NCBI RefSeq assembly: GCF_028583725.1 | Contig: NZ_CP110680.1 | Coordinates: 1,302,001-1,366,000 of the forward strand | Direction: 5' to 3' | Length of the DNA stretch: 64,000 bases | Source of the DNA: Cellulomonas fimi | GTDB lineage: Bacteria; Actinomycetota; Actinomycetes; Actinomycetales; Cellulomonadaceae | Shown here: positions 10,049 through 18,057 of the stretch, piece by piece | Position numbering within the stretch: the first letter of the stretch is position 1 | Layout of the letters: the number at the start of each line of letters is the position of its first letter | Translations under genes and position numbers: made by a program | Notes under the pieces: model-generated | Told to the model about the DNA's origin: nothing | The model's input: the letters and a program-made list of their open reading frames with translations, nothing else | Databases searched by the model: none

Positions 10049-10869
10049 GGGCGCTCTCCGGGGGTGGTGGTGGCGGGCGTGGTCGTGGGGACGAGCTGGA
10101 GGCGGGTCGCGTCGGCGACGGCACGCCGGGCGTCGTCGGGCAGACCCTCGTCGCTGAGCAGGACGTCGACCTCGTCGAGGGTCGCGATGCGTGCGAGACC
10201 GGTGACGCCCCACTTGGTGTGGTCGGCGAGCACCGTGGTGGCCGCTGCGGCGGCGATCAGCGCGCGGTTCGTGGCGGCCTCGGCGAGGTTCGGCGTCGTG
10301 AGGCCGTCCGCGTCGACGCCGTGCACGCCGAGGTAGGCGCGGTCGACGCGCAGGCGTGCGAGCGTGGCGTCGGCGACGGGGCCGACGAGCGCGTCCGACG
10401 GGGTGCGCACGCCGCCCGTGAGGATGACCTCGAGCCGGTCGTCGCCGGGGGTCGCGCGGTGCAGCACGTCCGCGGCGCCGACCGCGTTGGTCACGACCGT
10501 GAGCGGGCGCAGCGCGGGGGTCGCGGCGACCAGCTCGGCGAGCAGGTGCGTCGTCGTGCCCGCCGACAGCGCGATCGACTGGCCGGGCTCGACCGTCGCG
10601 AGCGCGGCGCGGGCGATCGCGCGCTTCTCGTCCTGCGCCCACGTGCGCTTGGCCTCGAAGCCCGGCTCGTCGGTGGGTCGCCCGCCGGCGTCGGGTGCGA
10701 CGGCCCCGCCGTGCACGCGGCGCACCAGGCCGGCGCGCGCGAGCTCCGCGATGTCGCGCCGCACGGTCATGTCGGAGACGTCGAGGCTCACGACGAGGTC
10801 GGCCACCCGGGCCGCACCGTGCGCCCGGACGACCGCGAGGATGTGCTCCTGCCGCTGGCTCGCCAACAC
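10045..10869 (-). CDS. DeoR-family transcriptional regulator of the gal operon
   Basis: A 274-residue sugar-phosphate-responsive repressor. Residues 1-57 are the DeoR winged helix: SQRQEHILAVVRAHGAARVADLVVSL followed by VSDMTVRRDIAELARAGLVRRVHGGA. The rest is the DeoRC sensor domain with the phosphate-binding pattern SAGTTTHLLAELV and TNAVGAADVL, and a conserved VLADHTKWG near the end. The GTG at 10869 is preferred over that at 10887: GATGAT lies exactly six bases before it and the protein then starts at the family's usual VLASQRQ. It is first in the operon with galT and galK, which it presumably represses together with itself. Confidence 0.92.
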   Translation of the reverse strand: MLASQRQEHILAVVRAHGAARVADLVVSLDVSDMTVRRDIAELARAGLVRRVHGGAVAPDAGGRPTDEPGFEAKRTWAQDEKRAIARAALATVEPGQSIALSAGTTTHLLAELVAATPALRPLTVVTNAVGAADVLHRATPGDDRLEVILTGGVRTPSDALVGPVADATLARLRVDRAYLGVHGVDADGLTTPNLAEAATNRALIAAAAATTVLADHTKWGVTGLARIATLDEVDVLLSDEGLPDDARRAVADATRLQLVPTTTPATTTPGERP

Positions 10870-10875
10870 CCCGAC

Positions 10876-10907
10876 ATCATCACACACAACCGAACAACAT
10901 CAAACAC
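10876..10907 (-). promoter_or_regulatory. Promoter and candidate DeoR operator of the gal operon
   Basis: On the minus strand a -35 TTTGAT (10899-10904), a 17-base spacer and a -10 GATGAT (10876-10881) end six bases before the deoR GTG, suggesting a leaderless transcript. The same stretch contains two similar TG-rich units in direct orientation, TGTTTGATGTTGTTCGG and TGTGTGATGATGTCGG, in otherwise GC-rich DNA. DeoR-family repressors often bind such direct repeats, so autoregulation is likely but inferred. Confidence 0.55.
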
Positions 10908-10974
10908 CCGACGGCCGGCGTGCCGGACGTGGAGGAGGACGGTGTCGCCCGTGCCCGGCCGTCGCGCGCGCTCG

Positions 10975-12135
10975 TCAGCGAGCGGTGGGCGTGAGGCCCA
11001 GGGATCGTCCCGCGAGGTTGCGCCGGCGGGCCGACAGGCCACGGGCGACCTCCCGGAGCGCGCGGGCGGCGGGGGAGTCGGGCGCGGAGAGCACGACCGG
11101 CGTCCCCGCGTCTCCGGCCTCGCGCAGCGTCACGTCGATCGGCACCTGACCGAGCAGCGGCACCTCCCCGCCCGTCAGCCGGCCGAGGTTCTCGGCGACC
11201 CGCGCACCGCCACCCGCACCGAAGAGCTCGAGCCGCGACCCGTCCGGCTGCTCCAGCCACGACATGTTCTCGACGACGCCCACCACGTGCTGGCGCGTCT
11301 GCACGGCGACGGACCCCGCGCGCTCGGCGACCTCGGCCGCCGCCGCCTGGGGGGTCGTCACGACGACGATCTCGGATCCCGGCAGCAGCTGCGCGACCGA
11401 GATCGCGATGTCGCCCGTCCCGGGCGGCAGGTCCAGGAGCAGGACGTCGAGGTCGCCCCAGAACACGTCGGCGAGGAACTGCTGCAGCGCGCGGTGCAGC
11501 ATCGGCCCGCGCCACACGACGGGCTGGCCGGGCGGCACGAACATGCCGATCGACACGACCTTCACGTCGTGCGCGACGGGCGGCAGCAGCATGTCGTCGA
11601 CCTTGGTCGGCGGACGCGTCACGCCCAGCATGCGGGGGATCGAGAAGCCGTAGATGTCGGCGTCGACGACCCCGACCCGCAGCCCGTCGGCCGCGAGCGC
11701 GACCGCGAGGTTCGCCGTGACGGACGACTTGCCGACGCCGCCCTTGCCCGACGCGATCGCGTACACCTTGGTGAGCGACGTCGGCTTCGCGAACGGGATC
11801 TCCGGCTCGGCGTCCGTGCCGCGCAGCAGCGTGCGCAGCGCCTGCCGCTGCTCGGCCGTCATCACGCCGAGCTCGACGACGACCTCCGCGACGCCCTCGA
11901 CCGCCTGCACGGCGGCCGTCACGTCCCGGGTCAGCGTCTCCTTGAGCGGGCAGCCGGGTGTCGTCAGGTCGACGCCGACCCGCACGCGCGCACCCGCGGG
12001 CGTCGCGTCCACGTCCGCGTCCACCGACCGGACCATGCCGAGGTCGGTGATCGGGCGGCGGATCTCGGGGTCGAGGACCGTCGCGAGCGCGCCGCGGACG
12101 GCGGCGTCGAGGGTCGTCGGGTCGGGCTGGGGCAT
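10975..12135 (-). CDS. mrp: Mrp/ApbC family Fe-S cluster carrier ATPase
   Basis: A 386-residue cytosolic P-loop NTPase thought to carry and deliver Fe-S clusters. Residues 1-90 are a MIP18/DUF59 domain containing TTPGCPLKETL; from about 117 comes the Mrp domain with the deviant Walker A ASGKGGVGKSS, the switch DADIYGFSIPRMLG and Walker B VLLLDLPPGTGD. The CxxC pair usually found after VENMS is replaced here (VENMSWLEQPDGSRLELFG), as I recall for actinobacterial Mrp proteins. TACGAT lies six bases before the ATG at 12135. It neighbours DUF1003 and an MgtE-N/CBS protein, a trio often found together in actinobacteria. Confidence 0.93.
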   Translation of the reverse strand: MPQPDPTTLDAAVRGALATVLDPEIRRPITDLGMVRSVDADVDATPAGARVRVGVDLTTPGCPLKETLTRDVTAAVQAVEGVAEVVVELGVMTAEQRQALRTLLRGTDAEPEIPFAKPTSLTKVYAIASGKGGVGKSSVTANLAVALAADGLRVGVVDADIYGFSIPRMLGVTRPPTKVDDMLLPPVAHDVKVVSIGMFVPPGQPVVWRGPMLHRALQQFLADVFWGDLDVLLLDLPPGTGDIAISVAQLLPGSEIVVVTTPQAAAAEVAERAGSVAVQTRQHVVGVVENMSWLEQPDGSRLELFGAGGGARVAENLGRLTGGEVPLLGQVPIDVTLREAGDAGTPVVLSAPDSPAARALREVARGLSARRRNLAGRSLGLTPTAR

Positions 12136-12215
12136 GCCCACATCGTAGGTGGCGCCCGGGGACCGGCCGGGACGAGGGTCCCGTGCGAGACGGCCGCACG
12201 GCGACCGCGGCCGGG

Positions 12216-12794
12216 TCAGACCGGTCGGTCGGTCCGCTCCTGCTCGGCCCGTTCCTGCTCGGCCCGTTCCTGCTCGGCCCGTTCCTGCTCCGCGCGCTCC
12301 CGCTCCTCGCGCTCGGCCTCGCGCTCCTCGGCGAGCTCCTCGAGCAGGTTGCGCAGCTCGGAGCGGACGAAGTCGCGCGTCGCGACCTCGGACAGCGCGA
12401 TGCGCAGCGCGGCCACCTCCCGCGCGAGGAACTCGGTGTCCGCGAGGTTCCGCTCGGCGCGCTGCCGGTCCTGCTCGAACTGCACGCGGTCCCGGTCGGT
12501 CTGCCGGTTCTGCGCGAGCAGGATGAGCGGCGCGGCGTACGACGCCTGGAGCGACAGCACGAGCGTCAGCGCGGTGAAGCCGAGGTCGGCCTTGTCGAAC
12601 TGCAGGCCTTCAGGCGCGAGGGTGTTCCACCCGATCCACACGGCGCAGAACACCGTGAGCCAGATGATGAACCGGGGCGTGCCGAGGAACCGCGCGATCG
12701 ACTCCGACCACTGGCCCTGCCGCTCCGAGTCGACGCGCGGGCGCCGGAGCAGGACCCGCCGCGTCTCGCGCGGCAGGTCGAGCCGCTCAGCCAC
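12216..12794 (-). CDS. DUF1003 membrane protein with AEQER coiled-coil tail
   Basis: A 192-residue protein with the DUF1003 core: FLGTPRFIIWLTVFCAVWIGWN (first helix), FDKADLGFTALTLVLSLQASYAAPLILLAQNRQTDRDR (second helix and conserved polar end). The C-terminal 60 residues are a charged coiled coil that ends in several AEQER repeats produced by a 15-bp tandem repeat. Function of the family is unknown. The GTG start at 12794 overlaps the end of the MgtE-N/CBS gene by eight bases, so the two are translated together. Confidence 0.9.
   Translation of the reverse strand: MAERLDLPRETRRVLLRRPRVDSERQGQWSESIARFLGTPRFIIWLTVFCAVWIGWNTLAPEGLQFDKADLGFTALTLVLSLQASYAAPLILLAQNRQTDRDRVQFEQDRQRAERNLADTEFLAREVAALRIALSEVATRDFVRSELRNLLEELAEEREAEREERERAEQERAEQERAEQERAEQERTDRPV
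12239..12298. repeat. 15-bp tandem repeat encoding AEQER
   Basis: Three identical 15-bp units followed by one degenerate unit inside the DUF1003 gene; in the coding strand each gives Ala-Glu-Gln-Glu-Arg. The near-identity at DNA level suggests recent slippage expansion, so copy number may vary between strains. Confidence 0.9.
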
Positions 12795-14094
12795 GACCGA
12801 CCCCTGGCTGGGCCGTCGGGGTCGCCGGGAGCGTGACGCGCGGTTCCTCGTCGGTCTCGCGCCAGTCCTCGGGCAGCAGGTGGTCGAGCACGTCGTCGAC
12901 GGACACCGCGCCGAGCAGGCGCTTCTCCTCGTCGACGACCGGCAGCGCGAGCAGGTTGTAGGTCGCGAGCTGTCGCGTGACCGACATGAGAGCGGCGTCC
13001 GCGGGGATCGCCTCCACGTCGGTGTCGACGATCGAGCCGATCGACTCGTGCGGGGGCTCGCGCAGCATCCGCTGGAGGTGGACGACGCCGATGAACCGCC
13101 CCGTCGGCGTCTCCAGCGGCGGGCGTGCGACGAACACCATCGACGCCAGAGCGGGCGCGAGGTCCTGCCGGCGCACGTGCGCGAGGGCCGCCGCGATCGA
13201 CGTCTCGGGCCCGAGGATCACGGGCTCGGTCGTCATCAGGCCACCCGCGGTGTTGTCCTCGTACGCGAGGAGCCGCCGGACGTCCTTCGCCTCCTCGGGC
13301 TCCATGAGCTCGAGGAGCTCGGCCGCCTGCTCGTCGGGCAGCTCGCCCAGCAGGTCGGCGGCGTCGTCGGGCTGCATCGCCTCGAGGACGTCGGCGGCAC
13401 GCGCCAGCGCCAGGCCCTGGAGGATCGCCACCTGGTCGTCCTCGGGCAGCTCCTCGAGCACGTCGGCGAGGCGCTCGTTGTCGAGGGCGGACGCGACCTC
13501 GAGGCGGCGGGTCGTGCCGAGGTCGTGCAGCACGTCGGCGAGGTCGGCGGCCTTGAGGTCCTCGTACTGCGCGAGCAGCAGCTCCGCGCCCTGCGCGCTC
13601 GTGGACGTGCGGCCCAGCGCGATGACGCCCTCGACGGGCACGAGCAGCGTCTCGCCACGACGGCGCAGCAGCCCGGGCTTGCCGGCCGGTCGGCGCCGGA
13701 CGAAGACCTTCGTGACGAGCCAGTCGCCACCCCGCTGGAGCTCGATCGCGACGTCCTCGACCGTCGCCTGACCGGACCCGTCCGCGAGGTCGACCGTGCG
13801 GTCCAGGAGCTCGCCGACGACGAGCGTCTCGGTGGAGCGCTGCTCGAACCGCCGCATGTTGACGAGGCCGGTCGAGATGACCTGCCCGGCGTCGACGGCC
13901 GTCACGCGCGTGAGCGGGAGGAACACGCGACGCCGGCCCGGGACCTCGACGACGAGCCCGACCGCGCGCGGCGCACCCTTGGGGCGGACCAGCACGACGA
14001 CGTCGCGCACCCGCCCGACCTCGTCGCCGAGCGGGTCGAAGACGGTGGTGCCGGCGAGGCGCGCGACGAAGACCCTGGTCCCGACGCTGCTCAC
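12787..14094 (-). CDS. PRC-barrel / MgtE-N / CBS-pair cytoplasmic protein
   Basis: A 435-residue soluble protein. Residues about 1-60 are PRC-barrel-like (FDPLGDEVGRVRDVVVLVRPKG), 185-290 an MgtE intracellular N-domain of Asp/Glu/Leu-rich helical repeats (LPEDDQVAILQGL, MQPDDAADLLGELPDEQAAELLELM), and 290-410 a pair of CBS domains. The MgtE magnesium-channel membrane domain is absent, so this is not itself a transporter; it is more likely a Mg or adenylate sensor acting with a partner, perhaps the coupled DUF1003 membrane protein. TAGGCT sits six bases before the GTG at 14094, indicating a leaderless mRNA. Confidence 0.9.
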   Translation of the reverse strand: MSSVGTRVFVARLAGTTVFDPLGDEVGRVRDVVVLVRPKGAPRAVGLVVEVPGRRRVFLPLTRVTAVDAGQVISTGLVNMRRFEQRSTETLVVGELLDRTVDLADGSGQATVEDVAIELQRGGDWLVTKVFVRRRPAGKPGLLRRRGETLLVPVEGVIALGRTSTSAQGAELLLAQYEDLKAADLADVLHDLGTTRRLEVASALDNERLADVLEELPEDDQVAILQGLALARAADVLEAMQPDDAADLLGELPDEQAAELLELMEPEEAKDVRRLLAYEDNTAGGLMTTEPVILGPETSIAAALAHVRRQDLAPALASMVFVARPPLETPTGRFIGVVHLQRMLREPPHESIGSIVDTDVEAIPADAALMSVTRQLATYNLLALPVVDEEKRLLGAVSVDDVLDHLLPEDWRETDEEPRVTLPATPTAQPGVGRG

Positions 14095-14165
14095 GGTCGC
14101 AGCCTAACGGGGTGCGACCGCATCGGCTGGTGGCATCCGTGCGCGCCGTGGGGGAGGATCGCGGC

Positions 14166-14843
14166 ATGTCGTTCACGGGTCCGCGCGTCCCCCGCACCCC
14201 CACGCCGCCGCAGGGCGAGACGGTCGCGTCGTACGCGACCTACCTGGAGGCGCAGCGTGCCGTCGACCACCTGGCCGACAAGGCGTTCGCCGTGCAGCTC
14301 GTGACGATCGTCGGCACCGACCTGCGCATGGTCGAGCGCGTCACCGGGCGGCTGTCCTACCCGCGCGTCGCGCTGGGCGGGTTCGTGTCCGGCGCCTGGT
14401 TCGGCCTGTTCGTCGGCCTGCTGCTGTCGCTGTTCACCGCGCCGGGGTCGAGCAGCCCGTTCATCCCCGCGATCCTCATCGGCGGCGCGTTCGGTCTGCT
14501 GTTCTCCGTCATCACGTACTCGTTCTCGCGCGGGCGCCGCGACTTCACGTCGTCGAGCCAGATCGTCGCGTCGTCCTACGCGGTGCTGTGCCAGACGGAG
14601 CAGGCGCACAAGGCCCGGGAGCTGCTGCGCGAGGTCGGCGGCGTCCAGTCCGGCTGGCCCGCGCGCCCCGCGGTGACCCCGCCGACGCCGGTGTCCGACC
14701 CGGCGGCGTCCTACCCGCCGCCGGCGCCGTCGACGGCCCCGCCCGCCGCGTCGCCGAGCGTGCCGCCCGTCGCGCCGCCCGCACCGCAGACGCCGGACCC
14801 GCAGCCGCCGACGCCCCCCGCGGGCGACGCCGACGGCCGCTGA
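14166..14843 (+). CDS. General stress protein 17M-like membrane protein
   Basis: A 225-residue protein. Residues about 18-60 resemble the GSP17M/YflT domain (VASYATYLEAQRAVDHLADKAFAVQLVTIVGTDLRMVERVTGRL). Two hydrophobic helices follow (ALGGFVSGAWFGLFVGLLLSLF and AILIGGAFGLLFSVITYSF), then a second small domain and a Pro/Ala-rich tail of about 55 residues typical of cell-surface-proximal disordered tails. GAGGAT ends six bases before the ATG; a GGGGGAGG stretch could also act as ribosome-binding site. It is divergent from the MgtE-N/CBS gene. Its cellular role is not established. Confidence 0.8.
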   Translation: MSFTGPRVPRTPTPPQGETVASYATYLEAQRAVDHLADKAFAVQLVTIVGTDLRMVERVTGRLSYPRVALGGFVSGAWFGLFVGLLLSLFTAPGSSSPFIPAILIGGAFGLLFSVITYSFSRGRRDFTSSSQIVASSYAVLCQTEQAHKARELLREVGGVQSGWPARPAVTPPTPVSDPAASYPPPAPSTAPPAASPSVPPVAPPAPQTPDPQPPTPPAGDADGR

Positions 14844-14846
14844 GCG

Positions 14847-16403
14847 TCAGCGCCCGAGCAGTCCCTGCATCCACGCCTCGACGGCGTCGGGGTCGCGCGG
14901 CAGCGCCGCGGACAGGTTCTCGTTCCCGTCCGCGGTGACGAGCACGTCGTCCTCGATCCGCACGCCGATGCCGCGGTACTCCTCGGGCACGAGCAGGTCG
15001 TCGGACTTGAAGTACAGGCCGGGCTCGATCGTGAACACCATGCCGGGCTGCAGCTCCGCGTCGAGGTAGAGCTCGGCGCGCGCCTGCGCGCAGTCGTGCA
15101 CGTCGAGGCCCAGGTGGTGGCTCGTGCCGTGCACCATCCACCGGCGGTGGTGCTGGTTCTCGGGCTTGAGCGAGTCCTCCGCGGAGATCGGCAGCAGGCC
15201 CCACTCCTCGAGCCGCGCAGCGATGACGCGCATCGCGGCGTCGTGCACGTCGCGGAACCTCGTCCCCGGCCTCGCGACGGCGAACGCGGCGTCGGCGGCG
15301 TCGAGCACGGCCTGGTAGACGCGGCGCTGGACCTCGGTGAACGTGCCGTCGACGGGCAGCGTGCGCGTGACGTCGGCGGTGTAGAGCGAGTCGACCTCGA
15401 CGCCCGCGTCGACCAGGACGAGGTCGCCCGCGCGGACCGGGCCGTCGTTGTCGATCCAGTGCAGCGTCGTCGCGTGCTCGCCGGCGGCGGCGATCGTCTC
15501 GTAGCCGACCGCGTTGCCCTCCTGGCGGGCGTGCCCGACGAACGTGCCCTCGATGACGCGCTCGCCGCGGCGGTGCTCCTGCGCGGCGGGCAGCGCGCGC
15601 ACGATCTTCTCGAAGCCCTCGATCGTGGTGTCGACCGCGAGGCGCATCTGCTCGACCTCGTACGCGTCCTTGAGCAGGCGGAGCTCGGACAGCGCCTCGG
15701 CGAGCTTCTCGTCGCGCGCACCCGCGGCCTCGGTCGCGCGGATCTCCGCGACGACCTCCTCGACGGCCTCGTCGACGTCCGGCACGACGAGCACCTGCAC
15801 GCCGTCGGCGCCGGCGTCCTTCGCGAGCGCGTCGCGCAGGTCGTCGAGGTGCGCGGTCGTGATGCCCGTGACCGTCTCCACGTCCTCGAGCGTCGGCCGC
15901 GCGCCGACCCAGAACTCGCCGTAGCGCGCGTCGGAGAAGAACTCCGCGGTGTCGCGGCCCGCGAGCGGGCGCAGGTAGAGGACCGCGCGGTGGCCCGACC
16001 CGCCGTCGCCCTCGCCGTCGGGCACGGGGTGCAGGACGAGCACGGCGTCGGGCTCGTGCTCGACGCCCAGGCCGGTGAGGTGCGCGAACGCCGAGTGCGG
16101 CCGGAAGCGGTAGTCGGTGTCGTTCGAGCGCACCTTGAAGGTGCCGGCGGGGACCACGAGCCGCTCGCCGGGGAACTGCGCGGACAGCGCCGCTCGGCGC
16201 CGCTCGGTGTGGTCGGCCGCAGGACTGCGCGTCGCGGTCGACGCGGGGCGCTCCCCCCAGCCGGACGTCACGAACCGCAGGAACTCGGCCGAGCCCGGGC
16301 GCTGCGACCGGTTGCTGCCGCGGTCCGCGAGGGGCTGCTCGGCGGTCTCGGTCGACGTCTCGACGGCGGGTCGGGCGGTCTCGGGCGTGGGCTCGGTCGT
16401 CAT
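14847..16403 (-). CDS. Aminopeptidase P family M24 metallopeptidase
   Basis: A 518-residue Xaa-Pro aminopeptidase. An N-terminal creatinase-like domain (AMP_N; FPGERLVVPAG, SNDTDYRFRPHSAFAHLTGLG) precedes the pita-bread M24 domain with all five metal ligands in place: DAGVEVDSLYTADVTRTLP (two Asp), HGTSHHLGLDVHD (His), FTIEPGLYF (Glu) and GIGVRIEDDVLVT (Glu). It removes N-terminal residues adjacent to proline using two Mn ions. The ATG at 16403 is preceded by GACAAT at a six-base distance, on the leaderless pattern. The gene is divergent from the PHP gene, 69 bases away. Confidence 0.95.
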   Translation of the reverse strand: MTTEPTPETARPAVETSTETAEQPLADRGSNRSQRPGSAEFLRFVTSGWGERPASTATRSPAADHTERRRAALSAQFPGERLVVPAGTFKVRSNDTDYRFRPHSAFAHLTGLGVEHEPDAVLVLHPVPDGEGDGGSGHRAVLYLRPLAGRDTAEFFSDARYGEFWVGARPTLEDVETVTGITTAHLDDLRDALAKDAGADGVQVLVVPDVDEAVEEVVAEIRATEAAGARDEKLAEALSELRLLKDAYEVEQMRLAVDTTIEGFEKIVRALPAAQEHRRGERVIEGTFVGHARQEGNAVGYETIAAAGEHATTLHWIDNDGPVRAGDLVLVDAGVEVDSLYTADVTRTLPVDGTFTEVQRRVYQAVLDAADAAFAVARPGTRFRDVHDAAMRVIAARLEEWGLLPISAEDSLKPENQHHRRWMVHGTSHHLGLDVHDCAQARAELYLDAELQPGMVFTIEPGLYFKSDDLLVPEEYRGIGVRIEDDVLVTADGNENLSAALPRDPDAVEAWMQGLLGR

Positions 16404-16472
16404 CGCGCCATTGTCCCATCGGCGGCGACGACGACCACGGGACGTGCCCGCCGGCCGCACTACGGTGTCCGG

Positions 16473-17315
16473 ATGCGCATCGACCTGCACACCCACTCGT
16501 CGGCGTCCGACGGCACGGACGCGCCCGCGGACCTCGTCGCGGCGGCGGCGGACGCGGGGCTCGACGTGGTGGCCCTCACCGACCACGACACGACCGCCGG
16601 GTGGGACGAGGCGGCCGACGCGGCGGCCCGGCACGGCGTGCGCCTGGTGCGCGGCACCGAGGTCTCCGCGCGGTCGGCGGGCATCAGCGTGCACGTGCTG
16701 TCCTACCTGCAGGACCCGGACGTCCCGGCGCTGCGCGACGAGCTCGAGCGCTCCCGGCGCTCGCGCGTGCACCGTGCGGAGGCGATGGTCGAGCTGCTCG
16801 CCGCCGACGTGCCGATCACCTGGCAGGACGTGCTCGACCACAGCGCGGACGCCGTGGTCGTGGGCCGCCCGCACATCGCCGACGCGCTCGTCGCGCGGGG
16901 CGTCGTGCCGGACCGGTCCGCGGCGTTCGCGCACCTCCTGCGCTCGGACGGCCCGTACCACGTGCCCCACTACGCCCCGTCGGCGGTGAGAGCGGTCCGC
17001 GCGATCCGCGCCGCGGGCGGGGTGCCGGTCTTCGCCCACCCGGGCGCCGACGCGCGCGGACGGGTCGTCCCGGACGAGGTGTTCGACGAGCTCGCCGCCG
17101 CCGGGCTCGCGGGGCTGGAGATCCACCACCGCGACCACTCGCCCGCGCAGGTCGAGCGCCTGACGGCGATCGCCGAGCGGCTCGGGCTGCTCGTCACGGG
17201 GTCGAGCGACTACCACGGTGACGGGAAGGTCAACCGGCTGGGGGAGAATCTCACCGAGCCGCACGTCCTGGCGGCGATCGTGGAGCAGGGGCGGTTGCCG
17301 GTGCTCGGAGGGTAA
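16473..17315 (+). CDS. PHP-domain phosphoesterase (RNase AM/TrpH-like)
   Basis: A 280-residue polymerase-and-histidinol-phosphatase domain protein. Metal-binding motifs in order: DLHTHSSASDGT, ALTDHDTTAGWDEA, RGTEVSAR, the insert GRPHIADALVARG typical of the YciV/TrpH branch, VFAHPGADAR and SSDYHGDGK. Members hydrolyse 3',5'-nucleoside bisphosphates or trim 5' ends of rRNA; which applies here is unknown. TACGGT ends six bases before the ATG. The marC gene begins ten bases after its stop, with its AAGGAG site overlapping the stop codon, so the two are an operon. Confidence 0.92.
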   Translation: MRIDLHTHSSASDGTDAPADLVAAAADAGLDVVALTDHDTTAGWDEAADAAARHGVRLVRGTEVSARSAGISVHVLSYLQDPDVPALRDELERSRRSRVHRAEAMVELLAADVPITWQDVLDHSADAVVVGRPHIADALVARGVVPDRSAAFAHLLRSDGPYHVPHYAPSAVRAVRAIRAAGGVPVFAHPGADARGRVVPDEVFDELAAAGLAGLEIHHRDHSPAQVERLTAIAERLGLLVTGSSDYHGDGKVNRLGENLTEPHVLAAIVEQGRLPVLGG

Positions 17316-17324
17316 GGAGCCCAG

Positions 17325-17948
17325 GTGTCGAACGTGCTCGACGTGCACCTGTTCGCGTCGGTGTTCATCACGCTGTTCGTCATCATGGACCCCCCGGGGA
17401 CCGTCCCGATCTTCCTCGGGCTGACGAGCGCCATGTCCCGGGTGCAGCGCAACCGCGCCGCCCGGCAGGCCGTCGCCGTCGCGTTCGGCGTCGTCGTCGC
17501 GTTCGCCCTGTTCGGGCAGTCGCTGCTCAGCTACATGCACGTGTCGCTGCCCGCGCTGCAGGCGTCCGGCGGTCTGCTGCTGCTGCTCGTCGCGATGGAG
17601 CTGCTCACCGGCAAGATGGAGGAGCCGCAGCCGTCGGGGAACACCAACGTCAACGTCGCGCTCGTCCCGCTCGGCACGCCGCTGCTCGCCGGGCCGGGTG
17701 CGATCGTCGCGACCATGGTCTTCGTGACCCAGTCCGACGGGACCACGGCCGACTGGGTGGCCATCGCGCTCGGCGTCCTCGCGGTCCACATCTGCCTCTA
17801 CCTCGCCATGCGGTTCGCGAACGTCATCCATCGCGTGCTGGGGGAGTCGGGCACGATCCTCGTCACCCGCATCGCGGGTCTGCTCCTCGCGGCGATCGCG
17901 GTCCAGCTCGTCGCCGACGCCGTCGAGGCGTTCATCAAGGCCGCCTGA
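17325..17948 (+). CDS. MarC family membrane protein
   Basis: A 207-residue protein with six predicted membrane helices and the MarC signatures FVIMDPPGTVPIFLGLT at the N-terminus and NVALVPLGTPLLAGPGAIVATMVF in the middle. Despite its name, the family is not shown to cause multidrug resistance, and its substrate is unknown. The GTG at 17325 has AAGGAG seven bases upstream. It follows the PHP gene directly and ends just before a strong bidirectional hairpin. Confidence 0.94.
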   Translation: MSNVLDVHLFASVFITLFVIMDPPGTVPIFLGLTSAMSRVQRNRAARQAVAVAFGVVVAFALFGQSLLSYMHVSLPALQASGGLLLLLVAMELLTGKMEEPQPSGNTNVNVALVPLGTPLLAGPGAIVATMVFVTQSDGTTADWVAIALGVLAVHICLYLAMRFANVIHRVLGESGTILVTRIAGLLLAAIAVQLVADAVEAFIKAA

Positions 17949-17976
17949 CGCCGGCCGTCCGCGGCGTCGGGACGCC

Positions 17977-18012
17977 GAAGGGCGCGCACCCCCGGCGGGG
18001 TGCGCGCCCTTC
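17977..18012. terminator. Perfect 16-bp bidirectional terminator hairpin
   Basis: Bases 17977-17992 pair perfectly with 17997-18012 around a four-base loop. It lies between the convergent marC and DEAD-box helicase genes (stops at 17948 and 18058) and would serve both strands; no long T tract follows on either side. Confidence 0.85.
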
Positions 18013-18057
18013 GTGCGTGCTCGGTGGCGTCAGCCGCGAGTCGTGGGCCGCGGGGCG

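Noticed and set aside
12787..14094. Calling the MgtE-N/CBS protein a magnesium transporter
   Set aside because: No membrane helices follow the CBS domains, so the MgtE channel is absent.
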